Source of the DNA: Kaistella faecalis
Lineage (GTDB): Bacteria > Bacteroidota > Bacteroidia > Flavobacteriales > Weeksellaceae
NCBI RefSeq assembly: GCF_019195395.1
Contig: NZ_CP078067.1
Location: 865,248 to 929,247, forward strand
Length of the DNA stretch: 64,000 nucleotides
Direction: 5' to 3'
The number at the start of each line of letters is the position of its first letter. Positions within the stretch are counted from its first letter, which is position 1. Below are positions 58,480 to 64,000 of the stretch, piece after piece. Position numbers and translations under genes: made by a program. The notes beneath the pieces were generated by a model. It made no database searches. It was not told the DNA's origin and saw only the letters and a program-made list of their open reading frames with translations.

Positions 58480-59871
58480 ATGTTCTTCAAACACATTTAT
58501 GATACAGGTTTAGCGCAGGGCAGTTATTTAATCGGCTGCCAGGCAAAAGGAGAAGCAATTGTAATTGACGCTAAACGCGATGTTGACACCTATCTTCAGA
58601 TCGCAAAAGAAAACAATCTAACCATTACCCATATTACCGAAACACATATTCACGCGGATTTTCTTTCGGGTTCCCGTGAACTGTCAGAAATTACCGGTGC
58701 TCAACTTTATCTTTCTGATGAGGGCGGCCCGGATTGGCAGTATGAATTTCCACATGAAGGCTTAAAGCATGGTGATAAAATCAAAGTAGGAAATCTTACG
58801 CTGAAGGTGATCCATACTCCCGGCCACACCCCCGAAAGCATCAGTTTTCTGTTGACCGATCATCCTGCAACAGATGAACCCGTGATGATCTTCACCGGAG
58901 ATTTTGTGTTTGTCGGCGATATCGGTCGTCCGGATCTGCTCGAAAAAGCCGCCGGAATCTCAGGAACTCAGGAAAAAGGTGCACACGAAATGTACCGGTC
59001 GGTACAGGATTTTTCAAAACTGCCGCCACACATTCAGGTATGGCCTGGACATGGTGCGGGATCAGCCTGCGGAAAAGCGCTGGGCTCCGTTCCAAGTTCT
59101 ACTGTTGGTTACGAGAAAATCAGTAACTGGGCATTCCGCTTCGAAAGTGATGAAGAAGGTTTTGTACAGTATCTCCTGGAAGGTCAGCCGGAACCGCCGA
59201 AGTATTTTGCAATGATGAAAAAGCTCAATAAAATTGAAAGGCCTTTACTGATCGAAGTTCCGAAACATCCGAAACTTTCTGAAACCGAGTTTCTACAAAA
59301 ATACCATGAAGGAGTAAAAATTATTGATACGCGGAATAAGGTTGAATTTGCGAAGGGTTTCATTCCCCGGAGCATCAATATCCAGAACAACAGAACCCTG
59401 AGTACCTGGGCAGGCTGGCTTCTGAATTATGAGGAGGATTTCATGATCGTAGCTCCCGAAGAAGAAATGGATGAAATTACCAGAAAACTCATGCGCATCG
59501 GCCTCGATCGTATTGCGGGATTTATTTCCGACGTTAATTTACCGGGTATTGAACTCCAGAAAGCTGACGTTATTGAGATCGAAGAATTTAAAACGTATCT
59601 TGGCAGAGAAGATGTTCAGATCGTAGATGTAAGAGGAAAAACCGAATATGAAGATGGACATATTGAAGGCGCGAAAAATGTTTTTGTAGGAACGCTTCCT
59701 CAAAACCTAGATAAAATAAGCAGGGACAAACAGGTGGTGATTCACTGTCAAAGCGGCGACCGTTCCGCAATTGCCTACTCGCTCTTAAAGAAAAACGGTT
59801 TTAATAACGTAAAAAACTATTCCGGTGGGATGAAGGAATGGCGCGAAAAAGAAAATCATGTAACATCTTAA
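58480..59871 (+). CDS. CstB-like persulfide dioxygenase-rhodanese fusion
   Basis: The 463-residue protein has the CstB domain order. The metallo-beta-lactamase/persulfide dioxygenase domain (about 1-260) carries His56, His58 and Asp60 in ETHIHADFLSG, His116 in HTPGHTPES and Asp141 in FTGDFVFVGDIGRPD, matching iron ligands of ETHE1-type enzymes. A degenerate rhodanese (about 275-350) lacks the Cys (FMIVAPEEE). An active rhodanese (about 365-458) has Cys423 in VIHCQSGDRS. CstB oxidises low-molecular-weight persulfides and releases thiosulfate. Cys20 and Cys197 are also present. It heads the sulfur operon, without a CsoR/CstR regulator. Confidence 0.88.
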   Translation: MFFKHIYDTGLAQGSYLIGCQAKGEAIVIDAKRDVDTYLQIAKENNLTITHITETHIHADFLSGSRELSEITGAQLYLSDEGGPDWQYEFPHEGLKHGDKIKVGNLTLKVIHTPGHTPESISFLLTDHPATDEPVMIFTGDFVFVGDIGRPDLLEKAAGISGTQEKGAHEMYRSVQDFSKLPPHIQVWPGHGAGSACGKALGSVPSSTVGYEKISNWAFRFESDEEGFVQYLLEGQPEPPKYFAMMKKLNKIERPLLIEVPKHPKLSETEFLQKYHEGVKIIDTRNKVEFAKGFIPRSINIQNNRTLSTWAGWLLNYEEDFMIVAPEEEMDEITRKLMRIGLDRIAGFISDVNLPGIELQKADVIEIEEFKTYLGREDVQIVDVRGKTEYEDGHIEGAKNVFVGTLPQNLDKISRDKQVVIHCQSGDRSAIAYSLLKKNGFNNVKNYSGGMKEWREKENHVTS

Positions 59872-59879
59872 AACCAAAA

Positions 59880-60095
59880 ATGATTCAGAATATCACAAAA
59901 AACTGGAATATCTTCCGCATTCTCCGTCTCGCACTCGGCCTCTTCCTGATGACAGAAGCCATCAGAACCGGGGTATGGTTCATGACGATATTTGCGGCGG
60001 CAATGATCATCATGCCCCTGCTGAACATCGGCTGCTGTGCCGGCGGGAACTGTGCGGTTCCGGACCGTAAATCATCCGGCTCGAATACGGATTAA
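59880..60095 (+). CDS. Small DUF2892/YgaP-like membrane protein
   Basis: The 71-residue protein begins MIQNITKNWNIFRILRLALG and has two membrane segments (about residues 15-30 and 36-52), ending with a Cys-rich tail (IGCCAGGNCAVPDRKS). This is the DUF2892-type helical hairpin found in YgaP, where it follows a rhodanese domain. Here it is a separate gene 8 bp after the CstB-like gene. The Cys-rich tail may lie in the cytoplasm or bind a metal. The ATG at 59880 was chosen; a longer reading overlaps the CstB gene. Confidence 0.8.
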   Translation: MIQNITKNWNIFRILRLALGLFLMTEAIRTGVWFMTIFAAAMIIMPLLNIGCCAGGNCAVPDRKSSGSNTD

Positions 60096-60135
60096 GTACA
60101 ATTCGAAGAAGTAAAATCAAAATAAAGTAAAAGAC

Positions 60136-60432
60136 ATGTCAAAATTTCACGAACTAATCAGTCAGGACAAACCTGTTTTGGTAGACTTTTTTGCAGAATG
60201 GTGCGGCCCGTGCAAAATGCAGGCACCCATTCTGGAAGACCTAAAAAAACGGGTGAACGACCAGGCGACCATCATTAAAATCGATGTCGATAAAAACCAG
60301 GGCGTTGCAGCAAAATACGGAATCAGAAGTGTTCCTACCCTAGTGATCTTTAAAAACGGAGAAGTAAAATGGAAACAGTCCGGTGTTTTTCCTGCCGAAG
60401 AACTCGAACGTTTAATCAAAGAGAACAGTTAA
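60136..60432 (+). CDS. trxA: Thioredoxin
   Basis: The 98-residue thioredoxin has the active site [16 protein letters not shown] (Cys23, Cys26) and the cis-Pro loop [13 protein letters not shown] (about residues 69-81). It has no signal peptide, so it acts in the cytoplasm. As part of the sulfur operon it could reduce persulfides on the CstB or rhodanese Cys. It is 40 bp after the membrane protein gene and 3 bp before the rhodanese-thioredoxin gene. Confidence 0.93.
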   Translation: MSKFHELISQDKPVLVDFFAEWCGPCKMQAPILEDLKKRVNDQATIIKIDVDKNQGVAAKYGIRSVPTLVIFKNGEVKWKQSGVFPAEELERLIKENS

Positions 60433-60435
60433 AAT

Positions 60436-61143
60436 ATGTACAGAAGCATCATCATCGCAATTTTCGCTCTGGTTATGACGGGCTGCAGCAAAGCGCAGAA
60501 CACAGAGAGCATCCCAGCACTTACAGCCACTGAGTTTTCAGAAAAACTGAAAAAAACGCCCAACGCACAGGTAGTGGATGTAAGAACACTGAGCGAATAC
60601 AAAAAGGGGCACCTTCAGAATGCAGTAAATATCGACTGGAATGCAGATGATTTCGCAGAAAAAGCAGCCACCCTGGATCCTTCAAGACCCATTTTTGTGT
60701 ACTGTCTCAGTGGACCCCGCAGTGCAGCGGCAGCAGAAAAGCTGAAAGAAATGGGTTACAGCGAAATCTATGAAATGAAAAGAGGAATGATGGACTGGCG
60801 CAGCAAAAACCTGCCGGAGGTAAAATCCGCAGCAGCTACGCAAGGCATGAGCCTGCAGCAGTATAATGAGGAGCTGAAAAGCGACCGCCTCGTTCTGGTT
60901 GATTTTTATGCAGACTGGTGCGCGCCGTGTAAAAAGATGGAACCTTACCTCAGCAAAATCGCTGCAGAAATGCCCGAAAAAGTAAAAATTGTGAGGGTGA
61001 ATGCCGACGACAATACGGAACTGTGCAAAGCGATGAACGTTTCTGCCCTGCCGGTTCTTAAATTATATAAAAACAACGAAATCATTTGGGAGAGCCTGGG
61101 CTTTGTAGAAGAAGCCGAAGTCCGAAAACAACTCCTGAAATAA
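60436..61143 (+). CDS. Rhodanese-thioredoxin fusion lipoprotein
   Basis: The 235-residue protein has a lipoprotein signal (VMTGC, Cys17) followed by a rhodanese domain (about residues 30-125, Cys90 in FVYCLSGPRS) and a thioredoxin domain (about 138-235, DFYADWCAPCKKMEPYL, Cys162 and Cys165). Both catalytic sites look intact. Placed outside the cytoplasm on the membrane, it could pass sulfane sulfur from a persulfide to the thioredoxin part, which then reduces it. This pairing in one exported chain is unusual. Confidence 0.85.
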   Translation: MYRSIIIAIFALVMTGCSKAQNTESIPALTATEFSEKLKKTPNAQVVDVRTLSEYKKGHLQNAVNIDWNADDFAEKAATLDPSRPIFVYCLSGPRSAAAAEKLKEMGYSEIYEMKRGMMDWRSKNLPEVKSAAATQGMSLQQYNEELKSDRLVLVDFYADWCAPCKKMEPYLSKIAAEMPEKVKIVRVNADDNTELCKAMNVSALPVLKLYKNNEIIWESLGFVEEAEVRKQLLK

Positions 61144-61163
61144 CAGATAAACACTACCTTAAA

Positions 61164-61766
61164 ATGGAGAAAATTAAAATATGGTTCAGGAAAAACTGGA
61201 GCACCGCAATACTTTTTGCCCTCTTTGTCCTGCTGCTGGTAAGTCCCGACGCGAAAGCCTGGTTCATGCGACAGATTATTTCTACAGGAATTATGAATTC
61301 CAGCGTGGAAAAGAAAACTGAAAAGGAGACCGAAGCCGGCGATACTAACACCATTACTGAAAATTTCACCGTGGCAGACCAGTCCGGCAACACGATCAGT
61401 ACTGCAGACCTGAAAGGGAAAGTGGTGTTTATGAATTTCTGGGCTTCATGGTGCCCGCCCTGCCGGGCTGAATTTCCTTCGATCCAGAAGTTTTACGATA
61501 GATACAAAAACAATCCGGGCGTCGTTTTCCTTACCGTGAATCTGGATGACCAGGTTTCATTGGGTGAAAACTATCTGAAAAAAGAAAATTATACGATCCC
61601 GTTCCTTGTTCCGGCAGGAAATATTCCTTCGGCTTATTTCAACGGGTCACTTCCGACAACAGTGGTGCTCGACAAAACCGGAAAAATCAGGCTTCACCAC
61701 GCCGGAATGGCGGATTACAGCAAAGCTACTTTTTTTAAAGAGATTGACGGGCTTTTAAGTGAATAA
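61164..61766 (+). CDS. TlpA-like membrane-anchored thiol-disulfide oxidoreductase
   Basis: The 200-residue protein has one N-terminal membrane anchor (about residues 12-28) and a TlpA/ResA-like redoxin domain (about 65-200) with active site NFWASWCPPCRAEFPSIQ (Cys97, Cys100) and the cis-Pro segment SLPTTVVLDKTGKIRLHH. The linker (about 45-65) is charged. It faces the periplasm and could supply electrons to haem or disulfide partners. The ATG at 61164 was chosen over a start 78 bp upstream that overlaps the previous gene. Confidence 0.9.
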   Translation: MEKIKIWFRKNWSTAILFALFVLLLVSPDAKAWFMRQIISTGIMNSSVEKKTEKETEAGDTNTITENFTVADQSGNTISTADLKGKVVFMNFWASWCPPCRAEFPSIQKFYDRYKNNPGVVFLTVNLDDQVSLGENYLKKENYTIPFLVPAGNIPSAYFNGSLPTTVVLDKTGKIRLHHAGMADYSKATFFKEIDGLLSE

Positions 61767-61838
61767 TAAGCCAAAAATCGGTCTCTTATAAATTAATCTG
61801 ATTGACATATTTTAATATTTTAACAAAAAAACACAACC

Positions 61839-62435
61839 ATGAACAAGGTAACCATTTTTGCAGTTGGAGCTTTTTTAATCACGGCTTTAAGCTGCCAGAA
61901 AGAGCAGACCAACGTCACTGAAAACACAACAACTGAAATACCGGCGGGGAAAAGTGAAGCGATTCCGGACGGGGAAATTCTGAAAAACTACGCTGCGGAA
62001 GCCCAGCAGCTCCTCGGCTCTCAACTGAAACAGAAAGTCGCCGAAGGTGGGCCCGAAAACGCACTGGAATTCTGCAACATCAATGCAATACCGCTGACGG
62101 ACAGTATTTCAAAAAAATATGACGTGAGGATTAAAAGAGTGTCGGATCAGTACCGGAATCCCGACAATGCATCAAATCCTTCAGAACTCGCGGTCATCAC
62201 CACCTATAAAGCCATGCTGGCCGCGGGTAAAATGCCTGAAGGCCTCCTGAAAGACGGCTATTATTATTCCCCGATCGTCACCAACGCCATGTGTCTACAG
62301 TGCCACGGAACACCCGGCAAAGAAATGACCGAGCAAACCCACAAGAAAATTAAATCCCTTTACCCGCAAGACAAAGCCACCGGTTATGGCGTGGATGAAC
62401 TGAGAGGGATTTTCAGCATTGCGGTGAATCCGTAA
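61839..62435 (+). CDS. DUF3365 haem c lipoprotein
   Basis: The 198-residue protein has a lipoprotein signal (ALSCQ, Cys19) and a DUF3365 (Tll0287-like) domain with one covalent haem c site NAMCLQCHGTPG (CxxCH, Cys152-His156). The conserved ALEFCNINAIPLTDSISKKY (about 75-94) and YRNPDNASNPSEL (about 105-117) belong to the same family. DUF3365 domains occur in haem sensor and electron-transfer proteins. It lies 72 bp after the TlpA gene; the gap has no clear promoter element, so it may be part of the sulfur transcript. Confidence 0.9.
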   Translation: MNKVTIFAVGAFLITALSCQKEQTNVTENTTTEIPAGKSEAIPDGEILKNYAAEAQQLLGSQLKQKVAEGGPENALEFCNINAIPLTDSISKKYDVRIKRVSDQYRNPDNASNPSELAVITTYKAMLAAGKMPEGLLKDGYYYSPIVTNAMCLQCHGTPGKEMTEQTHKKIKSLYPQDKATGYGVDELRGIFSIAVNP

Positions 62436-62450
62436 CCTCATCTCAAAATT

Positions 62451-62909
62451 ATGGCCATGAAGAAAACGGCGCAGGATTATATTTTCGTAGGGCTGCAGTT
62501 GATGCTTTTCGCCGGCTATGTCTTTGAATGGCTTCCAAGGGTGAAAGTTCCGGCTGCGGTTACCGTTTCGGGAATGGCTTTGGCGGTTCTCGGACTCGCC
62601 ATCGCCGTATTTTCGGTAATTCACCTGAACCGAAGCCTTACCGTTTTTCCGACGCCTAAAAAAGGAGCCGAACTTATTGAATCCGGCCTGTACCGATGGG
62701 TAAGACACCCGATTTATACCGGTATCATCCTTCTGGTGTTTGGATATGCAGCAGGCACCGGGTCTGTACACAAACTCATCATTGCCTTCGGTCTGCTGCT
62801 TCTTTTCTATCTGAAATCCACTTACGAGGAAAAGCAGCTCATAAAGAAATATACCACCTATGTGTACTACCGCAGGAGGACCGGAAGATTTTTCCCAAAA
62901 TTATTCTAA
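62451..62909 (+). CDS. Isoprenylcysteine methyltransferase-like membrane protein
   Basis: The 152-residue protein has three to four membrane segments (about residues 10-32, 36-62, 92-118) and the SAM-binding C-terminal segment of the PEMT/ICMT family: ELIESGLYRWVRHPIYTGII (about 74-93) and STYEEKQLIKKYTTYVYYRR (about 122-141). The family methylates small thiols, phospholipids or Cys carboxylates; the substrate here is unknown. It is 15 bp after the DUF3365 gene. An alternative start lies two codons later (62457). Confidence 0.83.
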   Translation: MAMKKTAQDYIFVGLQLMLFAGYVFEWLPRVKVPAAVTVSGMALAVLGLAIAVFSVIHLNRSLTVFPTPKKGAELIESGLYRWVRHPIYTGIILLVFGYAAGTGSVHKLIIAFGLLLLFYLKSTYEEKQLIKKYTTYVYYRRRTGRFFPKLF

Positions 62910-62926
62910 GTTCAATCGCTGATTTA

Positions 62927-63289
62927 TCAGGCAAAACATTCCTTAGAATCTGATAAGGAATGCGATATGAAATCCGGCGGCGTACCCGTCATCGGCAGAC
63001 CGTTCTGCTGCCATTTCACCAGACCGCCCATCACGGATGATACGTCCGCAAAACCCCTTTCAGCAAGAAACTGAACCGCTGTTCTGCTGCGCAGGCCGTT
63101 GTTACAGATGAGTAACGTTTTTCTGTTTTTATCCAAAGTCGGAAGTTCCTCATCGAATTCACTGAAAGGGATATTCTTCAGATTTGGAAAAACTCCGCGG
63201 TAGGTATTGAATTCAAACCGCTCGCGGATATCGAGAAGCAAAAAATCTTCTCCTGACGAAGAAAGATGGGAGGGGCAAATGCTGTTCAT
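62927..63289 (-). CDS. Single-domain rhodanese
   Basis: The 120-residue protein is one rhodanese domain with active-site Cys in TLLICNNGLRSRTAVQFLAE (about residue 82) and the N-terminal CPSHLSS segment; it has no signal peptide. It belongs to the sulfane-sulfur handling set. Its promoter carries a near match to the GTAA-N6-TTAC operator (63331-63344), suggesting control by the same regulator as the CstB operon, although the gene is transcribed in the opposite direction. Confidence 0.9.
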   Translation of the reverse strand: MNSICPSHLSSSGEDFLLLDIRERFEFNTYRGVFPNLKNIPFSEFDEELPTLDKNRKTLLICNNGLRSRTAVQFLAERGFADVSSVMGGLVKWQQNGLPMTGTPPDFISHSLSDSKECFA

Positions 63290-63300
63290 TTCTTTTTTTA

Positions 63301-63308
63301 CAAAGTTC
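63301..63308 (-). promoter_or_regulatory. Weak -7 element of the rhodanese gene
   Basis: GAACTTTG on the minus strand (consensus TAnnTTTG, first base differs) lies 11 bp upstream of the start codon and 22 bp downstream of a Crp-type dyad. Confidence 0.45.
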
Positions 63309-63330
63309 GTTTAAATCCCTTCGGTTTCCT

Positions 63331-63344
63331 GTTACCTTGGTTAC
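63331..63344 (-). promoter_or_regulatory. Crp/Fnr-type operator (imperfect GTAA-N6-TTAC)
   Basis: GTTACCTTGGTTAC differs from a perfect GTAAC-N4-GTTAC dyad by one base (GTTAC for GTAAC on the left). Its spacing to the -7 element is identical to that at the CstB promoter. Confidence 0.55.
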
Positions 63345-63370
63345 ATAAAGAAATAAAAATACTCTGAGTT

Positions 63371-63817
63371 TCATTTTTTGTTTTTAAGCTTGGCAATAAG
63401 CTTCAGCAGGGTATCCCTGTTTTTCGCTTCGTGGTAAAAGCGCGGCAGTTTTTCAAGAAGGGTAAAGTGGGTGCGGTCTTTGTGTTCGCGCAGCATGGCA
63501 GAAATATAAGCTTCCAGATAATCCAGATGTTCGCGGTTAAATGCGACGAACGCTTCATTCTTAAAAGGTGCCGTGTACCACAACTCCGCCTCGAAATAAT
63601 GGTGAGCTGCCATTACTGAATGCCCGCTTATTCCCACCACTTCAACTGCTGTACCGGCGATTTTTGAATAGCCGCAGTGAAGACAGTAGAGCCGGACTTC
63701 CTTTTTTTCATGGTCTGCTTTTGCTGTGGCCTTCTTCCCGCAACCCGGACATACCACATCCACGTGATCATGGAAATGGCTCAGGCGATGATTCTGGTTC
63801 GAGAAACGTTGGGTCAT
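63371..63817 (-). CDS. Zinc-ribbon protein of unknown function
   Basis: The 148-residue protein has a two-Cys-pair zinc ribbon near its N-terminus (VVCPGCGKKATA and YCLHCGYSKIAG, about residues 22-55), followed by a helical, charged region with AFVAFNREHLDYLEAYISAM and ends in KLKNKK. It has no signal peptide. Similar Zn-ribbon proteins in Bacteroidota are annotated only as hypothetical. The ATG at 63817 was chosen so that the protein begins just before the ribbon; a longer reading adds 22 residues. Confidence 0.75.
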   Translation of the reverse strand: MTQRFSNQNHRLSHFHDHVDVVCPGCGKKATAKADHEKKEVRLYCLHCGYSKIAGTAVEVVGISGHSVMAAHHYFEAELWYTAPFKNEAFVAFNREHLDYLEAYISAMLREHKDRTHFTLLEKLPRFYHEAKNRDTLLKLIAKLKNKK

Positions 63818-63969
63818 AGGAAATTGTTTTGCTGTAAATGTATTAATGTTTTTTGAACTTAAATTCAACCGGCTGCAATTCAATATTATCAGTTATTTTT
63901 GTACAGTGATATCAGGATTTATTTATTAATCTATATTGTGAGTTTAGGACGGGTCAAACCCCAGTCCCA

Positions 63970-64000
63970 TTCATGGATACTTCATGGATACTTCATGGAT
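63970..64000. repeat. 11-bp tandem repeat at the window edge
   Basis: TTCATGGATAC is repeated twice and then partly a third time (TTCATGGAT) before the window ends, so the true array length is unknown. It lies in the gap to the right of the zinc-ribbon gene. Confidence 0.8.

Noticed and set aside
63970..64000. Possible CRISPR array start
   Set aside because: The repeat unit is 11 bp with no spacers; it is a direct tandem repeat.

Overview
This window comes from a member of the Bacteroidota, most likely the Flavobacteriia (Chryseobacterium/Kaistella-like, Weeksellaceae). The evidence is AT-rich DNA, many promoters with the Bacteroidota -7 element TAnnTTTG, almost no Shine-Dalgarno sequences, type IX secretion sorting domains (type A and type B), the small Bacteroidota protein DUF4295 next to rpmB-rpmG-ftsY, and flavobacterial family members throughout. 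It is ordinary chromosome: no prophage, insertion sequence, CRISPR array, tRNA or rRNA was found. About 77 protein genes are supported, including a partial HIT gene at the left edge and two genes of about 50 codons, rpmH and the DUF4295 gene.

Layout. 1-8.4 kb: housekeeping (HIT protein, greA, dtd, an alpha/beta hydrolase, nrnA, rpmH, ftsE, accA, gltX) with two lipoproteins. 8.5-15.8 kb: surface-polysaccharide block with a cupin, a 691-residue double glycosyltransferase and five more glycosyltransferase-type genes in mixed orientation. 15.8-30 kb: rocD, the pdxA/DUF177/rpmF/accB/accC cluster, ribE overlapping an orphan NtrY-like kinase, trmN6-like methyltransferase, tsf on its own promoter, a large T9SS-exported protein, fmt. 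30-41.5 kb: recQ, two tandem OmpA-type genes (one lacking the OmpA domain), folK, sppA, a GlsB-type protein, rpmB-rpmG-DUF4295-ftsY, murB, an aminotransferase. 41.5-51.7 kb: M3 peptidase, a GIN-domain protein, a TPM/TPM/LemA operon, folA, a cation-channel-family protein, a four-helix-bundle gene, coaD, ddl, lpxK.

51.7-63.8 kb is the most interesting part. Two Crp/Fnr-family regulators lie here, each near a redox-type gene set. The first (54955-55590) precedes a DUF5777 barrel / cytochrome c lipoprotein / YceI / ankyrin / T9SS-protein operon. The second (57574-58203) is divergent from a sulfur-redox operon: a CstB-like persulfide dioxygenase-rhodanese fusion, a DUF2892-type membrane protein, thioredoxin, a rhodanese-thioredoxin lipoprotein and a TlpA-like protein, followed by a DUF3365 haem protein, a methyltransferase-like membrane protein and a separate rhodanese. 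Three promoters in this region (DUF5777 operon, CstB operon, lone rhodanese) have a Crp/Fnr-type dyad at the same distance (22-23 bp) upstream of a TAnnTTTG-like -7 element. The dyad is GTGA-N6-TCAC at the first promoter and GTAA-N6-TTAC (or a near match) at the other two. The first regulator keeps the Glu that in E. coli Crp helps read the third base of the half-site; the second has Val there. This suggests two adjacent regulons with separated operators; it is an inference from sequence alone.

The only long stretch without a gene is 55591-56427. It holds no convincing gene, but has two in-frame open segments split by one stop that may be a decayed gene or part of an RNA.
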